Assembly: GCA_947650285.1 (NCBI GenBank)
Contig: CANTFL010000409.1
Span: 167,685 to 231,684, forward strand
Length of the DNA: 64,000 bases
Reading direction: 5' to 3'
Source: Hyaloperonospora brassicae
Lineage: Eukaryota; Oomycota; Peronosporomycetes; Peronosporales; Peronosporaceae
Of the stretch, positions 33,792 through 45,405 are shown in pieces. Position numbers and translations under genes: made by a program. The notes under the pieces were generated by a model. It had not been told where the DNA came from, ran no database searches, and saw only the letters and a list, made by a program, of their open reading frames with translations. Numbering within the stretch: position 1 is the stretch's first letter; each line of letters opens with the position of its first letter.

Positions 33792-34924
33792 GATGGCCCG
33801 TCTCGCTGTTGCGGCTTCGCAACAGCGCTGGACCCACGCCCATTGCCCTTTCTGGCGAATGGTCGTCCATTTCGCTCAGTACTGTTTGGTACTGGGCGCG
33901 GAGCACTACACTCGTATGCGTAGTGCCCTAACTTCTGACAGCGATTGCACCTCTGCAATCGCTTGTTGCTTGTAGAGCGAGGTCTCTCGCTCTCAACATA
34001 ACAGAGGTCCATTGGTTCTGGACCTCCGATCTCTTGTCGTCTCGGTGGACGGTAAGAGTTTGAGCTAGCATGAGCCTGTCTCATGCTAAAGTCTTCCTGT
34101 TCCGCGGCTGATATCGCTTCTTCAAGCGTATTCAGCTCAAGGCGGAACAGGTGGCTCCTGACGGGCCCTTCTGCGAGCCCTTGCATGAACACCGTAATCA
34201 ACGTGTGTTCATGAACTGGGTTTGCAGTTATACTACTCGCAAGGAGTCGTATATGTTGTGCGTAAGCGTGCACATCACGCTTACCCTGCTTGAGTTTCAG
34301 GAGCTCTGAACGAGCCCTGAACTCAGCACGTGGCGGCTCAAACGTTTGTCTGAGCCGGGACTTGAAGTCATCTAGCGACCTAAACACATTTGGGTCGCTA
34401 CTCTCGAGTCCCAGGGACCAAGTTTTGGCACGCCCTGCCAAGTGGGTCTGAGCAAATGTGAGTTTCATTTGCTCATCTTCGACGCGACGAGCCCTTAGGG
34501 CTCTGTCGAGTTCGACAAACCATAGTAACAGGGAGTCCTCCGGGACTCCACTGTACTTGGAGATGTCGACTTTCATCACTTCGGGACGACGCGCATGCGC
34601 CGTCCCGCCCACAGCAGCATGGAATTGCTGCTGTCTCAACAGCTCCGTCTGTTGAGCACCGAGTTCTCTCAACTGCTCGGCCTGTTGAGAGCCTTGCTGG
34701 TGAAGCAAGGCTACTTTCTCCCTCTCGAGAGCAAGTTCATTGTGAATGAACTTGGCGATAGCAGCATGTTGTTGGTCTCTGTCTAGAGACTCCAACATGG
34801 TGCTGACGACGAGTTCGCCTACGGTAGAACTCATTCGTTCTACCGCACCCCATTCGATGTCACTCAAATGGGTAAACCCTTCACGCGTGGCGTGAAAGGT
34901 GTCTTCTTCATCCAACATGTTCAT
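33770..34924 (-). CDS. Element A gag protein
   Basis: 384 residues, intact. The middle is a Ty3-type retrotransposon gag domain (LLLWFVELDRALRARRVEDE, LAGRAKTWSLGLE, FKSRLRQTFEPPRAEFRARS, HAYAQHIRLLASSI). The C-terminal third is basic and contains one nucleocapsid zinc knuckle, CNRCQKLGHYAYEC (CX2CX4HX4C). Gag forms the particle that packages the element RNA. The start ATG sits in an 11-bp perfect inverted repeat (34909-34932). The product ends at a TAG just after the candidate frameshift site. Confidence 0.92.
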   Translation of the reverse strand: MNMLDEEDTFHATREGFTHLSDIEWGAVERMSSTVGELVVSTMLESLDRDQQHAAIAKFIHNELALEREKVALLHQQGSQQAEQLRELGAQQTELLRQQQFHAAVGGTAHARRPEVMKVDISKYSGVPEDSLLLWFVELDRALRARRVEDEQMKLTFAQTHLAGRAKTWSLGLESSDPNVFRSLDDFKSRLRQTFEPPRAEFRARSELLKLKQGKRDVHAYAQHIRLLASSITANPVHEHTLITVFMQGLAEGPVRSHLFRLELNTLEEAISAAEQEDFSMRQAHASSNSYRPPRRQEIGGPEPMDLCYVESERPRSTSNKRLQRCNRCQKLGHYAYECSAPRPVPNSTERNGRPFARKGNGRGSSAVAKPQQRDGPSKNGRGQ

Positions 34925-34950
34925 GTTGGATGATGTGGTCCTTGGAAGGA

Positions 34951-34966
34951 CTACAAAGTGCTACCA
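34951..34966 (-). other. Primer-binding site of element A
   Basis: Two bases inside the 5' LTR the minus strand reads TGGTAGCACTTTGTAG. It starts with TGG, as expected for pairing to the CCA end of a tRNA. The TGGTAGC start is compatible with an initiator-Met-like tRNA, but the tRNA was not identified. Confidence 0.6.
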
Positions 34967-34968
34967 GG

Positions 34969-35356
34969 TGTAACGGGGCACACCCTTGCGTAACTTAACG
35001 CAAGGGATTTGGGTGCCCCGACGGACGTACACGTGGCGAGCGAGGAAGCGTAGGTAGGGTAAAAGTAGAACTGTTATATTAATAAATTAAGTCTTTAAAC
35101 TACTGTCTCTTCGTTTGACTTAATTCAATTATACTAATATAACTGCATGTATGGTGACGTCTCGTCACCACTCATTGCGCGCGTCTTGCGGCGATTGGTG
35201 GGTTGATATCATCACGATATCAACCAATGAACAGACCCTTTGGTCGACCCTTCAATATCACCACTTTGGTGATATTGTTTAAAGAATATCCATCTTATAT
35301 TCTTTATTGTCACTTTCCTTAAGTGACAATATCATGTAACGGGCTGCCCCGTTACA
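34969..35356 (-). repeat. 5' LTR of element A
   Basis: 388 bp with no difference from the LTR at 27384-27771 that I could see by eye. Confidence 0.95.
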
Positions 35357-35361
35357 TACTA
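35357..35361. repeat. Right target-site duplication of element A
   Basis: TACTA, matching 27379-27383. Confidence 0.9.
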
Positions 35362-35369
35362 GGTAAGAC

Positions 35370-36203
35370 CTAGACCTCGGACCGCCACACGACGTTGCGC
35401 ATGGTGTTGCCGCGAGATGACCATCCCCGCGCGGTCAGTGCGGGGCTCTGTAGTTCGGTATGTTCGGCTAGGAAAACCTCCAGCCAGTGATCAGCATCAT
35501 TGTCGAGGACGGCCGCGGCCTCTGAGACAATACGGCGCCCCGAGGTAGCGTGCACTTGAACGGAGGCACATGAGTCCATAGCGAGATTGGCCAGTCGATC
35601 CGCCATCTTGTTCTAGTCGCGGTAGTGATGGCCCCAGCTGGCGACGTCAAGATCGTCTGCTAAAGCCCGTGCTTCCCGAAAAGGCAATTTCAGGTGTGGC
35701 TTGCGAGGGAGGTGATGGCTACGAAGTTGTGATAGCACGAGCGCACTGTCCCCAAGGACATGCAAAGGTGAGTAGCCGCTAGCTTTTGCTTGGCGGCGAC
35801 CGTTGACTAGCCCCTGGTATTCCGCGACATTGTTGGTAGTATGAGTAGAGCTGTAGGACATGCTCACCACCCACATGATGCATACGGCGTGCGTCGGAAC
35901 ATGCAATTTGTCGATGACGGATCCAGCCCCACCCGGTCCGGGATTTCCTCGCGATCCACCGTCGAAGAACAAAAGGTAAAGATCGCCTAAGTCGCTGTTG
36001 CTCGGCAACGCTCGCAATGAGGGGGGGGGATCATCGTAGCATAGGAGAGAGTCAGCAAGGGCCGATCGCACCCGTGCAAGGAGTTGGCCAACAGCTCCCA
36101 CAGCTGGCTGGAACGCGGACCCGCGAAAACGAGTGACCGATCGGCGGAAATGGGGTTGAGCCCTGGCGTTGTGTACCTCCTGTGGCAGAGTTGAGTCCTC
36201 CAT
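35370..36203 (-). pseudogene. LINE RNase H domain
   Basis: Two frames read together give a ribonuclease H that would remove element RNA during reverse transcription: LLFFDGGSRGNPGPGGAGSV, TTNNVAEYQGLVNGRRQAK, LGDSALVLSQLRSH and, after a stop near 35,610, KMADRLANLAMDS. The Asp and Glu catalytic positions are visible. The stop between 35,613 and 35,606 separates the last motif from the rest. Confidence 0.8.
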
Positions 36204-38086
36204 GCGGCGGAGACGTTCGATCCAGATGGCATGTAGCGTCGTAGAAACAACAGAACGCCAAAGCTCGCAAGCTGCTGTAAAGACCGCATCCTACGCACCC
36301 GACGGATCGTCGTCCGGGTGGAGAACACCCTTAATAGCGTTCCATGCCGCGCTTGGAAGACACAGCAAGTCCATTCCAAATACCCAGACTTGAAGGTCAT
36401 CCTCCTTAATGTTGCCGAGACGTCGCCACCGAGATAGTAGATGATGCCAATGTCGGTGGGCACTAGAGCAGTACCAGAAGACGTGACTTGCCAGCGCAGG
36501 GAGGGTGAGGAAACACTCAGGTACGGGGCACGACAGGTCTTAAGCAGCCCAATTTCAAAGCGGAAAACTATTGCTTATGAGTCTATACAGCGTCTGGGCA
36601 CCGGATGGAAAGGTCGCCCGCATCCGTCGGAGGTCACCCCACTCAATCAATTCAGTACCTGTTGAAATCACTCGAAAGCCCGGCTTCGTTACCCGCTTGT
36701 CGCGCTGTCGGATCCCTTCCTGACGCAGCCGCCGGGAACTGATATGCTTGATCTGTTTGCGTTGCGGAAGCCATCGTCGTGAGCCAGCTCAAAGCTGCAC
36801 GACCCGCGTGAGCACGGGATGTGCGCCAAACTGGACAAGAGATCCACTGTGTAAGGAGGCAGCGCTATCGCACGCCAACATCGATAATACGGGATTCGCC
36901 CCGCAAGACATGCCCGTGTCGAAGTGGGATAGCGATGTGCCGTCGCAATTCAGTAATTAGTCATGATGACGATGTATTGTCGACGAGTACGCAAGTAAGG
37001 CCCCTGACTCAATAGCCCGATACACGAGCGAAGGGAAGTTGTAGAGAAGGGCCAGACAGAAGGATCCAAAGTGTCGTCGTTTCGCCATCGATTGGGTAGC
37101 CGCATCTCGCGTGGGTGAGAATCGTACAACCCCACTTTGAGCCGTGCTCCAAGACATGGTGTCGCCCAGGTAGGCCTGCTCTGTCGCAAATGCAACACCT
37201 TTCAACTGGTAGGGCTTGCCCCTATGATCTCACAGCCACGACATATCTTTCATCGTAGCGTGGACAAGCCATCTGGTGTCAAATCTACCCGACGCTGCAA
37301 ATTCGGCCTTATTCCAGCCCGCATCTTGTCATCAAGCGCTCGTCGGACATCAATTGAGACGCTTCCGTCGTCATTATAGTCGACCTCAGCTGTCGACCTA
37401 AAAATTATGGCCCGACGGCAGACTTCCTTGACTTCGCCTTGGCGGGTATGTCGAGCAGCGGAGTGACCAACAATTTCAGAACTAGTCAACCAGAGGGACA
37501 ACCTCAATCTGTGGTACGTGTTTTCGGTCCAACACGGCGTGATGTAAACCGAGCCTGACCCGGGAGAACCCGATAGGGTATCCCCAACCAGCAAAACCCT
37601 CGCGAAAACCGTCGATGCCCACTGCCCAACCGCTGTCGACGCCGTTGTCAGCAGTTCCGCTCGAATACACGGCACCGCAAGGCCACCTTTCTGTATTGGT
37701 AATGTAGCCATCTCGGCGGGCACCCAAGGTCGGGATCGTTTGCCATCTCGGGTACCCCATACAAAGTCCATGACCAATCCATGCAAGCGGGTGACGATGA
37801 CAGGAGGAGGCCAACAATGACGTGCTAGACAGGTAATTGTGGGCACCGCAATCGCACTGGCGAGGCGGGCCCGCTGCTCGACTATATAAATCTTCTCTCT
37901 GGCCAGAATTAGCCGACACCATAAGGATCGTATACGTTTTGTACAATTCTCGCCCGCTGCGTCCTGTTGCCCTACCAGAACACCAAGGTATCGTCATGAC
38001 TCGCTGGAGGCTAGAAGAGTGAGGCCGTGTGTGTCTAGAGGCGAGGCTGATCCGCGAGGATCTAGCTCAATAACCATAGACTCAGC
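36204..38086 (-). pseudogene. LINE linker between RT and RNase H, broken
   Basis: It contains a minus-strand frame (37,846-37,250) with PTITCLARHCWPPPVIVTRL and KGGLAVPCIRAELL, typical of the post-RT region of LINE proteins. Shorter pieces near 36,463-35,987 include YLEWTCCVFQARHGTLL in shifted frames. Several stops and shifts are present. Confidence 0.55.
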
Positions 38087-39543
38087 TCAATTCGTCTCAA
38101 GACCCGAAACTCTTGTGAATTCTCCCAGGATGGATTCAAAAAGCTTCACCGCTGTCCGATCTCGCAGGTATACTGCCGTGTCGTTGGCATAACCCGAAAC
38201 CTTGATCTCATTCGTCCGGCCGCTGGAGGTGAGGGGTACGACGCGAACTTCCACCCTCTCTTGGGTCACCCGATAGACACTATCGAGAGCCAGTATGAAG
38301 AGTAGGGAGGAGAGTGGGCACCCTTGTCGAATTCCACAGCGAACCCCACGGCTGCTGGAGCGGTAGCCGTTCACTATAAATCGACGAGTCGTATCGTGAT
38401 GTAGTGCAGCCATCACCGATATGAACCGAGAGGAGAAGCCTAGCCATGCCAGTACCGAGATCAAAAATGGACGTTGTAGCATGTCGTAGGCCTTAGCGAA
38501 ATCAAGAAGCAGTACGATGGAACCATGCATATCGGAGTCCTTATACGCGGTTTTTCGGACAGCCGCAAATATGTCAAGCGCCTTATGGATGGACCGCTTC
38601 GAAACAAAGCCAGCTTGGACCGGTAAAACGGTATGCGATAGCAAAGGCCGAACTCGAAAAGAAATAATCTTGGTAAATAACTTGAATTCGCTGTTGAGAA
38701 GATCGATGTGACGATGGTCCAGCGACAAGGTGGAAGCCGCAGTTTTTTTTAAGCACTGAATATATGCCTCCCCAAACGACGCTGGGAACACGCTGCAATC
38801 AAACCATCTTGTGTACAACGCTGCGAGAATAGGCGCGATCGCATCGGAGTAATCGCGGTAAAATGTGTTGCTGATTTCGTCCGGACCTGCTGCCTTTCCA
38901 CGTTTGAGTCTTTTCAGAGCCGCATTCACGTCATTCGGGGAGATAGCCGCCGTTACAGATGAATCGTCAACTCGACGAGGCCGAGCGGCCTGACCAAGAA
39001 AAGAGGCGATAGCATTGGGGCACTCAAAATAACGAGTCATGATAGACTCCCACCCGTCTGCCATCTCGTCAGCCAGTTCCTGAGACCGATTCAGTCCGGA
39101 GAATGCTTTACCACCCAGGGACACGATCGTGTTGTCATGAAATTTTGTCGCCACTCGGGCGTAAAATCTGCGGGAAGTCTCGCCCGGACAGTACGTGTGT
39201 TGGGTAAGAAGACGCTCTTTCTCGGTTCTTTGCCATAACCTGCGACACTCTGCAACAGTACGACGAAGTTCCTCCGGTAAGTCGACAGAGACAGACTGCT
39301 CGCTACTCCCGTGAACGCCCCCGGAGCGACATCCGAAGAGCGCGCCACGAGGAGTGCCACGTCGAGCCGGACATAGAGGCAACGCAGTCGCTGATGATAA
39401 CTTCTTGTCAAACTGTGACGGGCTGGCTTAGTTATAGCCAACAAGGCTTGACGTAAACGTATCTTCCAGTCATCCCACCACTCCGCAAGTATGCGGGCCG
39501 TGTCATAGATCGCTGTCGAGACCGAATTCGCGTCCTCGACCAC
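38087..39543 (-). pseudogene. LINE reverse transcriptase
   Basis: The long frame 39,382-38,087 contains RT motifs in order: KRGKAAGPDEISNTFYRDY, HRHIDLLNSEFKLFTKIISF, the VLPVQAGFVSKRSIHKALDI block, VLLLDFAKAYDMLQRPFL, CGIRQGCPLSSLLFILALD and, at the active site, SGYANDTAVYL. The normal tyrosine-x-Asp-Asp box reads YAND, so one catalytic aspartate is replaced. The frame above it (39,543-39,091) encodes the endonuclease-RT linker. The enzyme should be inactive. Confidence 0.88.
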
Positions 39544-39859
39544 ACTCTGCGCAGTCTCCAGTGCAGCAATAATTGCGCGGTGTGCAGCAGCTTTCGCACA
39601 TCCCGAAACAGAAAAAAAACGCGCCGTGGCTTACGCACGCGCACAATTCAACGTGGCGCCCCGATACGAATATTTATTCCATTCTGTTCCACCGCTGGCC
39701 CGGGCACTGAGAGGACGAAGTCTCAAATCCAGTCAGCATGTAGAGCACTGACATACCACCGATTGAGTCGAGAGCTGGCGGAGCCACCCCCAGACAGAGT
39801 GTAGAAATAAGTGTGCGCCGCAGCATGGAATGCTGAATCTTCACGCTCGTCCTCCGCTC

Positions 39860-40320
39860 ATTTCATCTCATCTTCGAGGACATCGGTCATCTGTGCCCGA
39901 GCTAGAAGCCACCGCAGCGCCATAGAATCATGTCTGCCGGTAGGAGTAACGAAGGAACGATCAAGACGTGGGACTAAGTGCAGTTAAAGTCTCCCCCCAT
40001 CAGCATCGGACACTATGCCTCTGTATGTGGTGGAGGAGCAATTCGAACAAGGCCCCCCCTTCACTCTTTACGCTCGGAGTATAGACATTGATGACGAGGA
40101 CCGCTTTACCCATGATAGCAACGCTAGCGGCCATCCAATGTGCTGTCCCATGCTCCTCATGCCAAGGTTAAAACTCTGAAATCGACGAATATGGATTGAG
40201 AAGGATAGCTCCCCCTCCACGCACCGCGTCTGACTCAGCCCACATAGTGTGCCCTGTTTTCGCAACGAAGCCCTACTTTTGGTTATAAAGCCCGACCATA
40301 GTGGCCGATTCGCCAGGAGC
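39860..40320 (-). pseudogene. LINE endonuclease remnant
   Basis: In several minus-strand frames the exonuclease/endonuclease/phosphatase pattern can be followed: KTGHTMWAESDAVRGGGA-like sequence, HWMAASVAIMGKAVLVINVY, then GDFNCT near 39,979-39,995 and LDRSFVTPTGRHDSMALRWL. Stops and shifts separate the pieces. Confidence 0.6.
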
Positions 40321-41431
40321 GACCCACGTTTCCTAAAAGAAGTACCAAATCAATCGCCCTCGCTCTCCGCGTTGACGAAAATGGCCGAACCATTCGGCAC
40401 ATCGCTCCGGTTGCTTGGGAAATCCGGCGACATTTTGCGAATGTAAACCGAGGGTATTTTCGCGCGGCCTCCGGGCAGCCCTCAGCATCTGACGCCGTCG
40501 GCAACGAAGGGGTAGGGGCGGATGCTCAATCCCGTCGCTCAAACGAGTTAGATCGGCAGAAACAGAAGAAGAGAAAAGATGATCCACTCGACCTGACGAG
40601 TCAGCCCGTGAACCAACCGCGGTGCCCTTAGTATCGAGGCACCAGCATCTGACCGTCACGCGCGATAGGGTCAAGGGACGGCTGCCAGTTGGCAGGTTTG
40701 GATAAGACTCCAACGATTGCCGCTCGCACTTCTTCGGATAGGTGATAGAGCACCGCCTTGGTCTGTGGCATCACGACTTTGGTTCCGTCTTTTACAGACG
40801 CAAACGCTGGTAATAAATTGCACAGGACGTTCAGAACGCCTTAGTGATCAAAGTCGAAAATAGGGTGGACGACAGTTGCACATAACAACTCCGGCTGTAG
40901 TTTGCTAAAAAGTCGCCAGCGCAGGATGGAGTCAGTTGTTTTCCAGCGAGTTTTACCCGTTTGACCATCTGCTACCGCGGCTTACCCCGTACATATCTCT
41001 CGGGGTTTCCCATCAGCATGGTTAGCGTGTTGTCGGATAACAGCAAGCTGAGACTCGCTATTAATGGAATGTCCAAAGGCTCGGAGAGTCTCACCGGTCA
41101 TGGAGGCGAGATATGGAATCGGGAAAGGAAGATCACGGACAAGCGCTGCCAAATCCAGCGCGCAGGAACCAATTCATGATGCTTGGCCTTTTGGACCAAC
41201 AGGCAGTGTAGCGGGAACCGCAGCCACCGTTTTCCGCTGGCTCACGCACTGTCGAATCGCGGCTGTGTTTGCAGATATTTGTCTCGTGCTTTCCGGCACC
41301 GCTGCAGCCGCTACCGCCTCTGACACGGTATCTGGACGTTTGAGGACTCGGGTGGAGCGTAAGGTATGTGTATGTGAGTCGGGAGCGCGCATGTGGTCCA
41401 TAGAAGACTGGACCGCCACATGTGGCAGAGT

Positions 41432-44063
41432 TTACTCATGACCATTCTGTGTTAAAGTCGCCGTGGCACGGTTGCTTAGGTCTTGGTCCGCCATAAATCC
41501 GAACGATGCAGTTAACTCATCTCTGATAGTCTCATCCAGCTCCGCTGGTATGGTAACACTGGCGGCGCAGGGTGGGGACGTTACTGCACCTCGACCGAGA
41601 TCATCGAGACGCATGGTGTGACCGAGAGTAGCAGAACTCGCTGCTATAGTCACGTCAAGACTCTGCGTGTTCGCTAGGTCGGGATCATGAGTACACGTCG
41701 GTGGCATGTCCGATGGTACCGGAACGTGCGGTGCGGCCTCAGAGGTCAGCACTCCAGAAGTTGGCCTGCTTCTCGCGCTAGCATGAATTCTGCTGCGACG
41801 GACAAAAGACGTCAAGAGGCGGCAAATTGTCAAGCGGCTTCGCTCCCTATTTTTTTCGGCTATCTCAGCCGTTTGTTCGAGTGGTGGTAAATCAGGTTTG
41901 GAGGACTTCAGCCTCGATCGCAGGCTGCTCCTGCGGTGTAATCTTTTCCAAGCGGAGTTTCAATGTCTCCAGCTTAATCGAGGCTTTTGTAACTTCATCA
42001 GTTGTTCGGGTGGCTGCTGCACCTGCAGCGTGGTATTCATATTCTAAAGTAGACAGGGAATCATCTTCGTAGTCAAATGCAGGCGCCTCATCGACAGAAG
42101 TAGCTTCTAGGGCAAGAGCTGTTTCCAAAGCATGAGCGTGATCCTCAAAGTAGCAAGATTTTTTCGAGTGGACAATGCGCTGCTCCTCGGCTGCCTTGAT
42201 GGACAACATATCAACCTGCCGTTGTGCGTCATCCACCTGCACTCGAGCAATTGCCAGCTCCGTAACGACTAAGGAGACGATGGGCTAAGAGTCCACACCA
42301 CCTGAATCCGTGGCCTTTTCCGGCGCTGCAACCTTGGTGTCACCTCCGAGTAGTTCGTCAAGTTCTTGAACCGCCTTTGCGCGATGCTGAGCCGCCTGTG
42401 ATTAACGATTAGGTGACTTAGCAATGGCAGGTGCGGGCGACCTTCCAGTCGTATGCCCTTCACCTTTTTCGGTACGGGTAATTTGTGCTCGCCCTGAACT
42501 GGTTTCTGTGTATTCTTCTCTGCGTAGTTATTTGTTACCTGAGATGTAGGATGTCCGGCCCCTTGGTCAGGCTGCGCCTTAGGTCGTCTAGACGGTCGAG
42601 CTGGAGAGACAGGCGTTTGACTGATAGATGCTGCATTCGGGTGCGAGCCACGCGTTTTCTTGTTGATACTGGGGTCACCAACCATCCATCGACCGAAAGA
42701 ACGGCGGGAAGTGATCTACTGACGCTCGCTGCTGGCTGATCACTGGGTGAAGAGGCAGATGTGGCCGTCGTATGGCTGTCACGCAAGGTTGTCGGAGACG
42801 CCTTGGCTAAAAGTGGGGACTTGCGCACTTCTGCCCTCAGCCGGGCCGTTGTTGCAGTGAGTGTCGCGGCCAGGCCTATGACATGCTGTAAACACCCGTG
42901 CACATTGAGGTGCTGTAAGGTCAACCCGCTCACCTTGTCGGTAGCGCGGTGCAAACTGGTGAATTCGCGGTGATGTTCGTAGGGAGATGTTCATGTGCGG
43001 GCCACGCATTTTGCACTGGAATGGAACGGCCAGTAATATGAGAAGCATGGAGTCCGTTGAAAAAGCCGGTGATGGTGGAGGAACATCGAGCTATCGTTGG
43101 TCGCGATGTATGTCACCAGCTTGACCCGCTCGGGACATGTAACTGTGTCGAAAGTTGCCACAAAAAAATTGGGGTCATACGCCTCCGACGCGTTCGGGCC
43201 CGCACGAGTCATAGATGTTACCGCACAGAACATACTCGACGATAAAATAACCTAGACATGGCTGTCCGCTACTCCATTGAAGATAATTCGCACTTGGTAA
43301 TCGAAAAGAGTGCATCTGACCGGCGTAGCTGAGGCCGAAGCAGCCGACATGTTCTCCCGCTCCAAAGTAGAGGGGCATAAAAGTTGAAGACGGGCACCCC
43401 GAAACAAAATTGATTTGGCATACCAACTCGCTGCTGACGCTTGATTCAGCAGGGCGAAGGTGAGGCGTCTAGATTCCGCGCCATAGCCAGTACGCTTAGC
43501 TCCCTCGACCAGTTCGAGACTTATAGGGTCTGGTGCCTTTTCCCCTCACGGCGCTCAAGGCGTTGTAGAAGAAGCGTTATTCAGCAATGTTTTGGGGCAT
43601 GCGTACGAACGTCGGCACAACCGCAATGACTGTTCCTTCCAAGTAGGCCTAAAAATCGAGCATCGCAACCCGCGTTGCCCAATGGGTGTGTACACACCAT
43701 AAAACCAGACGGTGACTACAGGATAATGCCACCCATTATCCATGCCACCAGCGCATCTTTCTCCAGCGGTGTCATCGGTCGCAAATCATCATCCGGCTTG
43801 TCGTTCCACTCCTTGGTGACAGTACGAACCAGCACAGCACTGCGATCGTGAACTGCGTCGTCGACCCCAGCGGCAGCAGTAACAGGGTGATCGCCGGGTC
43901 CGTAGCGACCGCCAGGGCCGTTTTGTTCGTCGGGGCCACTTCGGTCATCCAAACCGGTGACCGCGGCCGCGTACGAAACTCGCCAAGTCGCCGTATCATG
44001 GTTGACTCGACGAGGCTTCACGTTAAGCGCAATGTTTTCATCCCCCATTTCCCCAAGACACAC
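41432..44063 (-). pseudogene. Possible LINE ORF1 remnants
   Basis: Minus-strand pieces with protein-like composition: 44,063-43,716 (begins near MGDENIALNVKPRRVNHD, acidic/Gly-rich, ends DALVAWIMGG), 43,426-42,991, 42,685-42,269 (basic, Pro-rich) and 42,242-41,892 (heptad-like, acidic, coiled-coil). They are upstream of the endonuclease on the same strand. No domain is recognised, and some may belong to an unrelated insertion. Confidence 0.35.
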
Positions 44064-44822
44064 GGAATCGGCGCCACCACCGCCGCCAGCGCACCCAGAG
44101 TCCTATGAGGGACCCGGCACGACTTCCCTCGGCACAAGCGCCTCGTGCTGCTCTAACGGCAGGAGCGCGTCGCTCGCCATCTCACCGCCGCTGGCAGTGC
44201 TCGTGTAACCAGGCACACTTCCAAGTGCCCAAATTGTACGATTGTGTGGTAAGTTGCAAATCAGGAAGTGGAAGAGGGTACATCAAGGCATCTCGCGATT
44301 CAAGATTTTTCCGGGTCTCTATATGCATCAGTTCCGACGGGCGCGAGGAAAATCGTTGCTGATAACATTGACGAATCGTCGACGGCCAATGCGTTCTAAT
44401 ACATTTGTAATTTGCTCTTACGGCATCGAAGAACGGGACACTAGGTCCTGCATGTATCATCATACAAGTTCCTGTAGACATGTTGGCTGCGTGTCAAGTC
44501 TACCAAGTCTTGCAATAAGGGCAGTCGTAGTCGCTCCAGCAGCCATACAAGTCGTCGCATGGTGTCACTATGCACAAGTCTTCGTACACGCACAAAGTTT
44601 AAATGTAACGTGAGGTTACTTGCCACTCCGTATATGTGCATATGAAGGAGCAAGTATGTGGCACGACCATATAAACTGCCGTATAAGAGAGTGTGCCGCA
44701 AAGGTGGTGGCTTGCAGCGTTGGCAAAGTATCACGTGATGCGAGATCCTTGCGTCAAAGAAGGCTGCAGCTCTGCCAATTTGTGAAAGAGAATTTAATTC
44801 AGGGCTGTGCGCAAACTAATGA
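44064..44822. other. Region between LINE and element E2, nothing recognised
   Basis: Short frames only on both strands. No repeat boundary or gene could be assigned. Confidence 0.5.
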
Positions 44823-45299
44823 TGTAGCGGAGATACACAGCTCCTTAAGTCAGAGGAAGACGTAAAGCTCTACGAGCAACTTTGATCTACGAACCCGGCT
44901 CAGAGATTTAACAAGCTCGAGAGCTTACGGTCCCTATTCCAGGGGGACCAAACGATTGACATGAATCACAGCACTGAGTGCTCAGGAGCAGCTACCTTCA
45001 CAGGTATAGCTAGCTACTACCGATCAAAGACGCTTCGTAAGGCAAGTGTCTTTCAGTGATCAAATGAGGAATTGAACTTTATTTCTTCTTTTAATCTAGA
45101 AGAACACCATAGAACAACGTAAACAACCTACTTGCTAATGTCGTATATAAAACCTCTCAAAAGATCTCGTAATCGATGGTTTTCAGACATCAGTCTTCAT
45201 CAATTGATACTGTGTTCTAATATAACTTTAAAGGAGATCCCATCCCTTATGTGCACCACACCTATTGTCGACTGCCGGCCGACCTGTAACCCCGTTACA
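44823..45299 (-). repeat. 3' LTR of element E2
   Basis: 477 bp. It starts TGTAGCGG and ends CCCCGTTACA on the plus strand. The first 178 bp match 51961-52139 with scattered differences. Confidence 0.85.
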
Positions 45300-45405
45300 C
45301 CCCTCCCCACCAGACTGACGTTATCTCAAAACGTCAATCGACTTCCTTCCTGAAGTGGGCAGTGTGTGTACTACAACTTCACGATTTGCCAAAATACCTA
45401 CCACC

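Larger units (their letters stand above)
27384..35356 (-). mobile_element. Element A: complete chromodomain Ty3/Gypsy retrotransposon with an antisense ORF
   Basis: A 7,973-bp LTR retrotransposon. Both LTRs are 388 bp, begin TGTAACGGGG and end CCCCGTTACA, and look identical by eye. The 5-bp target duplication TACTA flanks it (27379-27383 and 35357-35361). Going down the minus strand: 5' LTR, primer-binding site, gag, overlapping pol in the -1 frame (protease, reverse transcriptase, RNase H, integrase, chromodomain), polypurine tract, 3' LTR. An additional gene runs on the plus strand from 27,901. Identical LTRs mean recent insertion, yet pol has two single-base frameshifts near its 3' end. 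Confidence 0.95.
35362..44063 (-). mobile_element. Decayed LINE (non-LTR retrotransposon) with C-terminal RNase H
   Basis: Minus-strand remnants occur in the order expected for a LINE with an apurinic-type endonuclease: an ORF1-like start near 44,063, possible ORF1 pieces to about 41,430, endonuclease pieces near 40,320-39,860, reverse transcriptase 39,543-38,087, a linker region, and RNase H 36,203-35,370. Frames are interrupted many times. Element A is inserted about 10 bp beyond the RNase H stop, so the 3' end of the LINE may lie to the left of element A. Boundaries at the 5' side are approximate. Confidence 0.75.
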
